This document shows, in pieces, positions 34,029 to 42,892 of a DNA stretch of 60,372 nucleotides. The notes beneath the pieces are model-generated. The model was not told where the DNA came from and searched no databases. It worked only from the letters and a program-made list of their open reading frames with translations. The position numbers were made by a program, and so were the translations under genes. Source of the DNA: Spirochaetaceae bacterium bin103. Lineage in GTDB: Bacteria; Spirochaetota; Spirochaetia; SZUA-6; Bin103. The stretch's first letter is position 1, and every line of letters begins with the position of its first letter. The DNA is taken from assembly GCA_002238925.1 (NCBI GenBank), contig MPNH01000031.1, forward strand, positions 1 to 60,372, given 5' to 3'.

Positions 34029-35486
34029 TCAGGGGGCGCGTCCGCCCAACGGCGGCTGCCCGACGGCAGGATCGAACGGGTCGGTCCCGTCCTCCCACTT
34101 GTTGCCGACCGGGCGGACCTGCCCGGCACCGGTGACGTGGTAGGCCAGGCCATCCTTGTCGGGCTCGACGTACCGGTCGAACCACTCCTCCATCTGTCCT
34201 CGCAGTTCCTTGATGCGATCCGCCTGGGCCGGATCGTCAATCAGATTGGTGCGCTCGTCGCGGTCGTTGACCAGATCCCACAGCTCGTTGGGATGGTCGG
34301 AGTAGCGATGCACGTACTTCCACTGCGCGGTCCGGATCATCCGGCAGGAGCCGTACTCGTCGTACACGCAGACCTGCTCGCGCCCGCTCGCCTGCTCATC
34401 CTTCAGCGCCGCAAGAAACGAGATCCCGGCGAGATTGGTGTCCGGCGGGGGCAGCCCGACGTATTCGAGCAGGGTGGGCATGAAATCGTGCTCGGAGACC
34501 ATGGCCGACTGGACAATCCCCTCCGGGATCACCCCCGGATGCGTGGCCAGGAATGGCACCTTGATCGAGTTCTCGTACATGTTCACCGGGGAGGTGCCGT
34601 TGCCCTTGCCCCAGAAGCCGTGATGACCGCAGGAGTAGCCGTTGTCGGAGGTAAACACGACGAGGGTGTCGCCCCGCAGCCCCTTCTCCTCGAGCTTGTC
34701 CAGGATTCTGCCCACGTCCAGGTCAAGGGCGGTGACCGCGGCGAAGTAGCCCTTGAGGGACTCCCGGTTGCCCATGTTGTCGCTGAGCCCGCTGCTCGCC
34801 GCGAAGGGGCTGCCCTTGGGCACTTTCGCCCAGGGATGGAGCTTCTCCTGGGGGCACGATTCGAAGGCGCAATCGTCGTAGGAGTCGACGATGTCCTGCG
34901 GATGGCCGGTCCAGGGGGCGTGCGGGGCGGTGTAGTGAACGCTTAGGTAGAAGGGGCTCTCGTCAGCGGCGTGCGCATCGATATAGGCCAACGCATCGTC
35001 GGTGATGACGTTGGTCACATAGCCGGATGTGGTCACGGTCTCGCCGTCGCGGATCATGTCGTGGTTGTTGTAGAAGCCGGCGCCGCGGGGGTGGGCGAAC
35101 CAGTGCGAGAACGCATGCTGAGGCAGCGAGCTGGAGCCCAGGTGCCATTTCCCGGACAGGGCGCAGTTCCAGCCGTGTTCGGCCAGCACGTCCGTGTAAC
35201 AGACCTCGTCCGTCAGGAAGGTGCGCGGATCGGCCCCCAGGGCCCGCGGGCCCTTGAGGAAATCGTGCACGCCGTGCTGCGAGGGGATCCGGCCGGTCAA
35301 CAGCGTGGCCCGGCTGGCCGAGCAGACCGGGACGGTGACGAAGTAGTTCTCGAACCGCACCCCGGTGGCGGCGATACGGTCGAGGCTCGGCGTCCGGATC
35401 TCCGGATTGCCGTAGCAGCCGGCGGCCCAGATGGCCTGGTCGTCGGTGAGTATGAAGACGATGTTGGGGCGGTCCGCGCGTGCCAT
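34029..35486 (-). CDS. Sulfatase (arylsulfatase family, Cys-type)
   Basis: 485 residues. N-terminal metal motif VFILTDDQ, modification site PVCSASRATLLTG with Cys55 (to be oxidised to formylglycine; Ala replaces the usual Pro of CxPSR), GKWHLG, and FTSDNGYSCGHHG with further calcium/active-site residues. It hydrolyses sulfate esters, probably on sugars given the context. No signal peptide is visible. A strong ribosome site (AGAGGAG) precedes the ATG at 35486. A sulfatase-modifying enzyme is not in the window. Confidence 0.93.
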   Translation of the reverse strand: MARADRPNIVFILTDDQAIWAAGCYGNPEIRTPSLDRIAATGVRFENYFVTVPVCSASRATLLTGRIPSQHGVHDFLKGPRALGADPRTFLTDEVCYTDVLAEHGWNCALSGKWHLGSSSLPQHAFSHWFAHPRGAGFYNNHDMIRDGETVTTSGYVTNVITDDALAYIDAHAADESPFYLSVHYTAPHAPWTGHPQDIVDSYDDCAFESCPQEKLHPWAKVPKGSPFAASSGLSDNMGNRESLKGYFAAVTALDLDVGRILDKLEEKGLRGDTLVVFTSDNGYSCGHHGFWGKGNGTSPVNMYENSIKVPFLATHPGVIPEGIVQSAMVSEHDFMPTLLEYVGLPPPDTNLAGISFLAALKDEQASGREQVCVYDEYGSCRMIRTAQWKYVHRYSDHPNELWDLVNDRDERTNLIDDPAQADRIKELRGQMEEWFDRYVEPDKDGLAYHVTGAGQVRPVGNKWEDGTDPFDPAVGQPPLGGRAP

Positions 35487-36292
35487 GTGGTCTCCTCTGT
35501 GTCGTTACTGCTGCCGAAGGCCTCTCGCGTAGTGGGACAACCGTGCGATTGCGCTTCGCTTTCGCCGGCCAGCATACAACATGGAGATATGCCTTTCCTG
35601 GCCTTCCTGGTTCCTGGTTCGCCCTTTGACGTGTTCGCGGCAGGTATGCTAGGGTAGGCCTCGGGTCGGGACGGATGCCAAAAGATGGCTGAGAACGCTA
35701 CTCAGCACTGCCACCGGTTAGCGGCAACGCAACCGGCGCGTCCGATCCTCGCCCACCTCCCACCTGCTGAAACCGAGAAACAACCAACCGCGCCGGCTGA
35801 TCGCCCCGTACGCGAAAGCGCACACACCGCCGCCTTCACCACCGACGCGGCTATTCGTGGCGCCAGCTCGGTTCATCGCCGAACCGGGATGCAGACCGCC
35901 CGCGCCCTTCCCGGCGACTCGGGCCGTCGCGGATCCCCGCCCGTGACTGCAGATCAGGATGCCTACCGAATCAGTTGGGGGGAAGGGGCCTTCAGGTATG
36001 CTCTCCCCGGTCCTGTGACATGGATGTTCTATGGAGAAAGAGCGAGCCGCGACGGCTTGTTCGGCGACGCGGTGCGGGACCTGCTCGACCCGCGGCTCCG
36101 GGGTGGCGGCGGACGCCTGGATGTCGATGCCTCCAGGTTGGATTGAGTTGGCGGTCGTTCCAGATCGCGATCATGGCGCCCGCCAGGCTGGACCATCGGG
36201 TGCGCCGAAAGCGCTGCGGCGCCGCAGTCCAGCGGCGGCAGATCGGATGGCTCCGCCACCGCGCCGGCTCCTCCGGCGCTGAAGTTCGCCGG
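35487..36292. other. 800-bp stretch without a supported gene
   Basis: TTGACG (35626-35631) and TAGGGT (35650-35655) with an 18-nt spacer look like a plus-strand promoter. The frame that follows (ATG 35685 to stop 36146) gives a 153-residue Ala/Arg/Pro-rich product with no family resemblance. Only residues 95-115 (YRISWGEGAFRYALPGPVTW) look protein-like. It could be a small unknown gene or a relic; I cannot support it as a gene. Confidence 0.3.
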
Positions 36293-37150
36293 CTATTGGT
36301 CGTGGTGGCCGCGATCCGGCACCCCGAGAACCTGGTGCGCGTGACGGGCGAATTCGGGGTCGAGATCGTCCGGTTCCAGGTCCACCCCCGCTGACAGGTG
36401 CTTCACCACCAGGCCGAGGGCCGCGAGGCGGGCATACTTCTTGTCGTTGGTCGGGACCAGGTGCCACGGGTGGGCCACCGTGGAGGTGCGGCTGAACATC
36501 TCCTCGATGGCGGCCTCGTAATCTGCCCAGCGTTCCCGGTTGCGAAGGTCCTCCGGGGACAGCTTCCAGCGCTTCAGGGGATCGCGCAGACGCGCGCGGA
36601 AGCGCTTGAGTTGCTCCTCGGGGCTGATATGCAGGAAGATCTTCACCAGCCGAATGCCGTCGTCGGCGAGCAGCCGCTCGAAGTCGTTGATTTCCGCGTA
36701 GGCGCGGCGCCATTCCGCTTCGCCGGCGAAGCCTTCGACGCGCTCCACCAGCACGCGGCCATACCAGGAGCGGTCGAACACCACGAGCTGGCCAGGGTAG
36801 GGCAGGCGGCGCCAGAAGCGGTACAGGTAGGGCTGCCCCTGCTCCTCCGGAAGCGGCGCGGCGATCGGCCACACCTTGAAGCCGCGCGGGTCGAGCGGCC
36901 AGCCCAGCCGGCGGATTATGCCGCCCTTGCCGGCGGCGTCCCAACCCTCGAACACCACCACCGCGCGCCCGCCGTGCGCCCGGTAGGCGAGCGAGATCTC
37001 CTTCAGTTCCTGCTGGCGGGTGTCCAGCTTCGCCTCGTACTCCCGGCGCCCAACCCGCGCCGACATGTCCAGCGCGGCCAGACTCGGCGGCCGCCGCTGC
37101 AGCCGGTGCGGCGGCCGCTGGCTGACCCGCGGTTTCGATTTCCCTACCAT
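36293..37150 (-). CDS. ppk2: Polyphosphate kinase 2 (PPK2) family protein
   Basis: 285 residues. Walker A is VVFEGWDAAGKGGIIRR (residues 66-80). The lid and Walker B region is LVVFDRSWYGRVLVERVEGF. KIFLHISPEEQLKRFRARLRDP and WKLSPEDLRNRERW complete the PPK2 pattern. It transfers phosphate between polyphosphate and nucleotides (usually NDP to NTP, or AMP/NMP in other classes); the class is not decided here. ATG 37150 follows GGGAG. It is divergent from the alcohol dehydrogenase gene. Confidence 0.93.
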   Translation of the reverse strand: MVGKSKPRVSQRPPHRLQRRPPSLAALDMSARVGRREYEAKLDTRQQELKEISLAYRAHGGRAVVVFEGWDAAGKGGIIRRLGWPLDPRGFKVWPIAAPLPEEQGQPYLYRFWRRLPYPGQLVVFDRSWYGRVLVERVEGFAGEAEWRRAYAEINDFERLLADDGIRLVKIFLHISPEEQLKRFRARLRDPLKRWKLSPEDLRNRERWADYEAAIEEMFSRTSTVAHPWHLVPTNDKKYARLAALGLVVKHLSAGVDLEPDDLDPEFARHAHQVLGVPDRGHHDQ

Positions 37151-37412
37151 TACGAACGCTCCCTGCCCCTCGTGCGAAGCACCTTTGTGCGACGAAACCG
37201 CCCCGCCCTGCAACCCGCTCCCCGGACCTGCGGGCCGGACTGGCCGCATGGGCGCCGGCAGGATAGGGTTGTCGTGCGCGGAGCTGGCTGTGGCGCGTGC
37301 GCGCGGTCGTGGGCAGTGTGAACACGGCGTGCGGAGCGGGTACACGCCGGACTGCGCTCACGGCGCCCGCCTGGGCACGGCGCGGAGCGGCTCGGCACAC
37401 CGGAGGGAGATC

Positions 37413-38109
37413 ATGGCGAACATGAAGGCAGCGATATACACCGGGATCAGGGAAATCGAGGTGCGGCAGGTGGAGCGCAGCCGGCCGGAGCCGGGGCAAG
37501 TGCTGATCGATACCCGCTGCACCGGCATCTGCGGCAGTGACCTGCATTCCTACTTCGGTACCTGGGGACAGTCGCACACCACGGCCGCGGGTCACGAGAC
37601 CTGCGGCGTGGTGGCCGAGGTGGGCGCCGGCGTCACCGGGTTCGCGGTCGGCGACACGGTCGCGGTGGAGTGCTTCTCGCACTGCGGGGAGTGCGTGTAC
37701 TGCACCACCGGCCAGTACAACCACTGCCTGCGCCGGCAGGGCGTCTCCCCCAACACCCACGGCGGCTTCGCCGAATTCACCGCTGCGCACGCCTCCGGGC
37801 TGTTCAAGCTGCCGGACGGCATGAGCTACGAGCAGGGGGCGCTGGTGGAGCCGCTTGCGGTGTCGTGGCGCGCGTTGGCGCAGGCGGGCGCCGGCTCGCG
37901 CGACCGGGTGGCGGTCATCGGCGGCGGCACCATCGGCCAGTTCGCACTCGCTGCCGCCAAGGCGGTGGGCGTCCGCGAGACGCTGATCACGGTGAAGTAC
38001 GAGCAGCAGGCGCGGCTGGCGGCCAACCTGGGCGCCGACCACGTCGTTCACGTCGGCAAACAGGACCTGGGCGAGTATGTCAGCGAGCTCACCGACGGCG
38101 TGGGCATGG
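37413..38109 (+). CDS. Zinc-dependent alcohol/polyol dehydrogenase, exon 1
   Basis: The start ATG 37413 follows GGAGGGAG. It has a catalytic zinc site CTGICGSDLH and GHET, a structural zinc loop CSHCGECVYCTTGQYNHC, and the Rossmann start VIGGGTIGQFALAAAK. It reads to ...LTDGVGM and is then cut by the group II intron. Exon 1 (697 nt) plus exon 2 (350 nt) make exactly 349 codons, a normal 348-residue MDR-family dehydrogenase (sorbitol or threonine dehydrogenase-like). Without splicing it would end after three more codons. Confidence 0.9.
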
Positions 38110-38471
38110 GAGCGCCAGGCTAACTGGTATATGATAAAGGGTGCAAGTCCCTTGGGACGAAGGAATAACCAATCCACGTCACACCGCGAGCCGTGCGGCG
38201 GCGCCCGTGAGGGTGCAGGCGAAGCGTCGGTAGCGGAACGTGCGGGCGGACTATTGAGCGTCGTAAAGCGCACTGTCTGGAGTGCTGAGACTCTTTTTGC
38301 GGTCGAAGGCAACACCGGTTGAGGTCGAAATGGTGAGACCTGAACGGGCTCCACGGCGTCTGAGAACTCAGGCACGTACGTACGTCATAGATCGGGACCT
38401 GGGAGATCTTCGGATCGTCCCGGCGGGTCGTCGCCGGGACCGCGGAGGGAAGGCGTGAGGCCGGACCAAAG

Positions 38472-39953
38472 ATGAACGAACCGAAGAAGTCAGACATGGG
38501 CATAGTAGCGGCGAAGCCGGCGAACAAGGAAGCGCAAGCAACTGCGGAGTCGGTGGAGCGAAGGCCCACGACCAACGGGAATTCGCAAGGCCAAAGCACG
38601 GACCGGACGCAGGGCCGGGCGACCGTGACACAGGCGGCCGAGCGGATACGGCAATTCGCAAGGAGAGAACCGCAGGAGAAACTCACTGCGCTGCTGCACC
38701 ACGTGACGCCGGAAGCGCTGCGGGTGGCCTACTACGCACTGAAGCGTGTAGCGGCCCCGGGCGTGGACGGGATGACATGGCGGGAATACGAGACGGGACT
38801 GGAAGTGCGCCTGCACGACCTGCACCGACGAGTACACACGGGAGCGTACCGAGCGACCCCGGTACGGCGGGTCAACATTGACAAGCCGGACGGGGGCACA
38901 CGACCGCTGGGGGTGGCCGCGCTGGAGGACAAGATCGTCCAGAAGGCCGTCGTGGAGGTGATCCTGACTCCGATCTATGAGGAGGAATTTCTCGGGATCA
39001 GCTATGGGTTTCGACCCGGGCGAGGGGCACACGATGCGCTGGACGCAGTGGCCTACGCCATCGAACGGCGCAAAGTGAACTGGATATTGGACGCGGACAT
39101 TCGCGCCTACTTCGACTCGATGTCGCGGGACTGGCTGATCAGATTCCTGGAGCATCGGATCGGAGACCGGCGGGTGGTGCGGCTGATAAAGAAGTGGCTA
39201 CGCGCCGGGGTACTGGAAGAAGGCCGACAGATCGACGCGGGGCGGGGTACAGCGCAAGGGTCGGTGATCTCACCGATGCTCGCGAATATCTATCTGCACT
39301 ACGTGTTGGACCTGTGGGTCACCAAGAAATGGCGACCGCAGGAGGCGCGCGGAGACGTGATCATAGTGCGCTACGCCGACGACTATGTCGTCGGGTTCGA
39401 GCACCGCGACGACGCGCAACGCTTTCTACGGGAACTGAAGGAGCGGTTCAGCCGGTTCGAACTGGAACTGAACGTAGACAAGACCCGACTCATCGAGTTT
39501 GGACGGTATGCCGAAAGGAACCGCCGAGCACGCGGGGCAGGGCGACCAGAGACGTTCGAGTTCCTGGGCTTCACGCACTACTGCAGGAAGGACAGGAAGA
39601 GACGCTTCGGGCTGGGTCGGAAGCCGGTTCGGAAGCGAATGAACCGCACGCTGAAAAGGATAAGGAGCGAGCTACGCCGACGTTGGCATGATGACGTGAA
39701 GGATACGGGGCGCTGGCTGGGACGAGTATTGCGCGGATGGCTCAACTATTACGCGGTACCCACCAGCTTTCCCTACCTGCAACAATTCGTGTGGCGGTTG
39801 CGGCGTATCTGGATGCGGGTCCTCCGCCGGAGGTCCGAGAAAGACCGCTTCTCCTGGGCTTGGATGCTGGCAATCAGCGACCAGCTGTGGCCCAAGCCCC
39901 GCATTGTACACCCATGGCCGACCGCGCGATTTACCGTCAACCACCGAAGGTAG
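38472..39953 (+). CDS. ltrA: Group II intron reverse transcriptase/maturase
   Basis: 493 residues. RT blocks in order: AAPGVDGMTWREYE (RT0/1), RPLGVAALEDKIVQKAV, FGFRPGRG-like GISYGFRPGRGAHDAL, DADIRAYFDSM, GTAQGSVISPMLANIYLHY, and the catalytic VRYADDYVVG. FEFLGFTHY and a maturase X domain with GRVLRGWLNYYAVP follow. It has no HNH endonuclease domain, so target entry would use replication forks or pre-nicked DNA. Its stop lies directly before domain V. Confidence 0.95.
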   Translation: MNEPKKSDMGIVAAKPANKEAQATAESVERRPTTNGNSQGQSTDRTQGRATVTQAAERIRQFARREPQEKLTALLHHVTPEALRVAYYALKRVAAPGVDGMTWREYETGLEVRLHDLHRRVHTGAYRATPVRRVNIDKPDGGTRPLGVAALEDKIVQKAVVEVILTPIYEEEFLGISYGFRPGRGAHDALDAVAYAIERRKVNWILDADIRAYFDSMSRDWLIRFLEHRIGDRRVVRLIKKWLRAGVLEEGRQIDAGRGTAQGSVISPMLANIYLHYVLDLWVTKKWRPQEARGDVIIVRYADDYVVGFEHRDDAQRFLRELKERFSRFELELNVDKTRLIEFGRYAERNRRARGAGRPETFEFLGFTHYCRKDRKRRFGLGRKPVRKRMNRTLKRIRSELRRRWHDDVKDTGRWLGRVLRGWLNYYAVPTSFPYLQQFVWRLRRIWMRVLRRRSEKDRFSWAWMLAISDQLWPKPRIVHPWPTARFTVNHRR

Positions 39954-40019
39954 GAGCCGTATGCGTTAGCGCGCACGTACGGATCTGAGCGGGGGGCGCC
40001 GGGTAACCGGCGTTCCTAC
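39954..40019 (+). ncRNA. Group II intron domains V and VI
   Basis: GAGCCGTATGCG-TTAG-CGCACGTACGG is the catalytic domain V hairpin with its AGC triad and tetraloop-like tip. It is followed by TCTGAGCGGGGGG and a CGCCGG-GTAA-CCGGCG hairpin as domain VI, then CCTAC at the splice site. Confidence 0.85.
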
Positions 40020-40369
40020 CGCGATACGTGGTGATCGAGACCGTCGGCGCTGCCGGCAGCTTCGCCGATGCGCTGGCCGCCGTGCGCCCGCGCGGCCGCG
40101 TGGTGCTGGTCTCCGGCCACTACGACGCTGCCGGCGTCGACCTGACCCGCATCGTGTGGTCGGAGGCGCTGGTGACCGGCTCCAACTGCTACGGCATCAG
40201 CGGCATGGAGACCGACTTCGACGCCGCCATCGACCTGATCGCCTCCGGCCGGGTGGACGCCACGAAGCTGGTCGGTCACCGCCTCCCGTTCGACGACATC
40301 GCCGAGGCGTTCCGCATCTCCGCCGACAAGACCCGCGGCGCCATCAAGGTCCACGTCGTCCAGGAGTAG
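40020..40369 (+). CDS. Zinc-dependent alcohol/polyol dehydrogenase, exon 2
   Basis: It continues the Rossmann domain: RYVVIETVGAAGSFADALAAVRPRGRVVLVSGHY, and closes with the typical PFDDIAEAFRISADKTRGAIKVHV. GTG 40028 could be miscalled as a start of a separate protein. The reading only makes sense joined to exon 1 by removal of the intron. Confidence 0.88.
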
Positions 40370-40373
40370 CTCA

Positions 40374-40689
40374 GAACGTAGTTCCGTGACCGGATCGCGA
40401 GATGGCAGCGCGGAAGGCGGCCTCGCTATCGCAGGCGAGTGCCGCGGCAATCAGCGCGTCCTCGGGCACGGCGGTGAACGCGATAGGCAGTGGTCGGTTC
40501 GCAGATCCAGGCGGTCTCGGTAGCGGCGTCCCAGTACTCCAGCCGCTGTTCGCAGCGTTCGATCTCGCCGCGCGGCAGGTGGACCGGCTTGCAGCCGGGG
40601 AACTCCGGCGGCGCGGTGCCCTGAGGAGCGGCGCCGCTCGGCGTCGCCGGGTTGGCAGGCGTGGCGGGCAGCGTTCCGATGCTGGCCAT
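40374..40689 (-). pseudogene. Uma2-family (DUF820) endonuclease-like relic
   Basis: The N-terminal part (ATG 40689) has an Ala/Pro leader and then LPRGEIERCEQRLEYWDAATETAWICEP, the opening of Uma2-like restriction-fold proteins. Soon after, the frame turns into unrelated text. Another frame carries a plausible C-terminal tail (LPIAFTAVPEDALIAAALACDSEAAF) to a stop near 40372. The catalytic core is missing, so this is an internal deletion plus frameshift. Identification rests on the N-terminal stretch only. Confidence 0.4.
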
Positions 40690-40810
40690 GCGGCAGGGTA
40701 GCCCCCCGCCGTTGGTGCGGCAAGCCGACCACCGACGAGCCGACGAAGGTGCGACCGCCGCAAGCGGAGGAAACGTCGACGGGAGAGTACCCCTTCGCGT
40801 CGCTTGACGA

Positions 40811-41062
40811 CTAAGGTTTCGACCTCCACGGTGGAAACACGCGGCCGACGAACTCCTGGTAGGGCCGAGGCTGCGTGGTCCGGACGCCGTGCATGGTTCT
40901 GAGGTACAGCGTTGCGCACAGCACCTCGGGTGGCGGGTGCTGCCGCGGCACGTCGATCTTTAGGGCGGCCTCTCGCAGCGGCTCGGGGTTGCAGTCGACG
41001 AAGCGGTCGGTAGGGTAATTGGTGCAGGTGATGATCTGCCCGACCGGCTGCGGCGTGTGCAT
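40811..41062 (-). CDS. Small hypothetical protein after the sugar permease gene
   Basis: 83 residues (GQIITCTNYPTDRFVDCNPEP...), start ATG 41062 with GGGGAT 8 nt upstream, 13 bp after the permease stop and in the same direction. No family is recognised, and there are no membrane segments. Two Cys and many Pro. It may be a real small gene at the operon end or chance coding. Confidence 0.35.
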   Translation of the reverse strand: MHTPQPVGQIITCTNYPTDRFVDCNPEPLREAALKIDVPRQHPPPEVLCATLYLRTMHGVRTTQPRPYQEFVGRVFPPWRSKP

Positions 41063-41075
41063 CGTAACATCCCCG

Positions 41076-41954
41076 TTATCCTTTTATGCCGCTCATCACG
41101 ATCCCTCGCACGAAGTACTTCTGGAACACCAGGAATATCACCACCACCGGCAGCAGCGCGGTAATCGAGGCCGCCATGATGAGATGATCCATCGGCAGTC
41201 CCGCCATGCCCTCGCCGCCGCTCAAGCCGCTCACGTACCGCAGTCCCAGGGCAATCGTGTACTTCGTCTGGTTCTGCAGGTAGACCAGCGGCGGCAGGAA
41301 CGCGTTCCAGTCGCCCTGGAAGGACAGAATGGCTGCCGTCGCCAGGAAAGGCTTCGCCAAAGGCAGCAATACGCGGATGAAAATGGTCACGGGCCCGGCG
41401 CCGTCCACCTCGGCCGCTTCATCCAGTTCGCGCGGCAGGGTCATCAGGAACTGCCGGCCGAGGAAGATCATGAATGGCGTGGCGCCGAAAAAGGCAGGTA
41501 CGATCAATGGCAGAAACGTGTTCACCCAACCGAGCAGGTTGAAGAGCAGGAAGCGTGGCACAATCAGCACCTGATCGGGGATCATCATCGTGCCGAGCAG
41601 AATGACGAACAGCAGGTCGCGCCCGGGGAACCTGAACCGCGCAAAACCGTAGGCGATTACGGAGCTGACGAACACTCTGCCGATGCCCGCCAGGACGGTA
41701 ATGACGATGGTGTTCTGAAAGTAGACATGGAACGGAACGAGCTGCATCGCCTGTACGTAATTCCACAGGACGATCGGGTTCGGAATCCACTGCGGCGGAT
41801 CGACGTAGATGCTGCCGGCATCCTTGAGCGACGTGGACACGGCCCAGAAGAATGGCGTGGCAAACATGGCGGCGAGAACGGTACAGGTCAGGTACAGGAA
41901 GACGCGGTACGAGATTCGTCGCGCGGGGGTGGAGAGGGTCGCGGCGGTGATCAT
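41076..41954 (-). CDS. Sugar ABC transporter permease (MalG/UgpE-like)
   Basis: 292 residues, six membrane helices. The EAA loop that docks the ATPase is ELDEAAEVDGAGPVTIFIRVLLPLAKP near residues 190-216. FFWAVSTSLKD at the N-terminus and QKYFVRGIVMSGIKG at the C-terminus are typical of CUT1 permeases. Its ATG overlaps the stop of the partner permease (41951-41954). No ATPase gene is in the operon, so a shared MsmX/UgpC-type ATPase elsewhere is expected. Confidence 0.93.
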   Translation of the reverse strand: MITAATLSTPARRISYRVFLYLTCTVLAAMFATPFFWAVSTSLKDAGSIYVDPPQWIPNPIVLWNYVQAMQLVPFHVYFQNTIVITVLAGIGRVFVSSVIAYGFARFRFPGRDLLFVILLGTMMIPDQVLIVPRFLLFNLLGWVNTFLPLIVPAFFGATPFMIFLGRQFLMTLPRELDEAAEVDGAGPVTIFIRVLLPLAKPFLATAAILSFQGDWNAFLPPLVYLQNQTKYTIALGLRYVSGLSGGEGMAGLPMDHLIMAASITALLPVVVIFLVFQKYFVRGIVMSGIKG

Positions 41955-42835
41955 GCCGACGTGTAGTACACCCAGCGCTTCGAGAGTCGAAGCTGCATCA
42001 GAGTCAGAAAGAAGATCGCCATGAACAGCAGCCAGGCCAGGGCCGCACCGTAGCCCACCTCGAAGTACTCGAAGGCGTTGCGGTAGAGGTGGAGCACGTA
42101 GAACAGGGTAGCGTTGGCCGGCCCTCCTTCGGTGGCGATGAACGCTACGTCGAACGCCTGGAACGACTGGATGACGGCAATAATCGAGTTGAAAAGAATC
42201 GTAGGCGACAGCATCGGCAGCGTGATGATCCAGAATCTCTGCAGAGCGCCGGCGCCGTCGATGTGTGCCGCCTCGTACAACTCGCTGTCGATGCCTTGCA
42301 GGCCAGCCAGGAATATCATGGCCGTCGGGCCGCCAACGCCCCACAGACTGATCAGAACCAGCGATGGTTTGGCCCAGGCGATGCTCCCCAACCACTTCGG
42401 ACCCTGAATTCCAATTATTCCCAACAGCACGTTGATGAGCCCGAAGTCGCTGCGCAACAGGAAGGTCCAGATGAGCGTGGTCGCCACGATCGGCGTGATG
42501 GCCGGCAGGTAGAACAAGGTGCGGTACACGTTGCGCGCCTTGATACTCTGGTTCAGCAGCAACGCGCAGACCAGAGACCCGATCAACCCCAGCGGGACAC
42601 TCAGCACGGTGTAATATGCCGTGTTGGCGAGAGACTTCCAGAACAGGGGATCACCGAAAAGGGCGGTCTCGTAGTTAACCAGCCCGGCGAATCTCGGTGG
42701 TCTCAACATGGTATACTTGCTCAGGCTGATGAAGATCGAGTAGAGGATCGGGACCAGCGTAAAAGCCAGGAAGCCGAAGACGAACGGCGCAACGAACAAG
42801 AATCCGGAGAGCTTACGCTTCGTGTACAGTCGCAT
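41951..42835 (-). CDS. Sugar ABC transporter permease (MalF/UgpA-like)
   Basis: 294 residues with six membrane helices from LSGFLFVAPFVFGFLAF. The EAA loop is ELYEAAHIDGAGALQRFWIITLPMLSP. The ribosome site GAGGAAG 6 nt before ATG 42835 fixes the start over an in-frame ATG 45 nt upstream. It pairs with the following MalG-like permease as the membrane core of a CUT1 sugar importer. Confidence 0.93.
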   Translation of the reverse strand: MRLYTKRKLSGFLFVAPFVFGFLAFTLVPILYSIFISLSKYTMLRPPRFAGLVNYETALFGDPLFWKSLANTAYYTVLSVPLGLIGSLVCALLLNQSIKARNVYRTLFYLPAITPIVATTLIWTFLLRSDFGLINVLLGIIGIQGPKWLGSIAWAKPSLVLISLWGVGGPTAMIFLAGLQGIDSELYEAAHIDGAGALQRFWIITLPMLSPTILFNSIIAVIQSFQAFDVAFIATEGGPANATLFYVLHLYRNAFEYFEVGYGAALAWLLFMAIFFLTLMQLRLSKRWVYYTSA

Positions 42836-42892
42836 GGCGGACTTCCTCTTCGGATGCTCCGAGGTGGTATCTGACCGCACCGTCGCGCATCG

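Larger units (their letters stand above)
38110..40019 (+). mobile_element. Group II intron inside the alcohol dehydrogenase gene
   Basis: A 1910-bp element. The 5' end is GAGCG, one mismatch from the GUGYG rule, and the 3' end is CCTAC (AY rule). It holds a 360-bp structured 5' part (domains I-III), a reverse transcriptase gene in domain IV, then domain V (39954 to about 39990) and a short domain VI. The boundaries were set by the splice that restores the host frame: ATG G | CG CGA TAC GTG GTG. Because host and intron are in the same orientation and RT and ribozyme look complete, it may still splice and move. Confidence 0.85.

Noticed and set aside
35685..36146. A 153-codon gene downstream of a promoter-like site
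   Set aside because: Composition is like random GC-rich DNA and no family feature was seen; kept only as a note.
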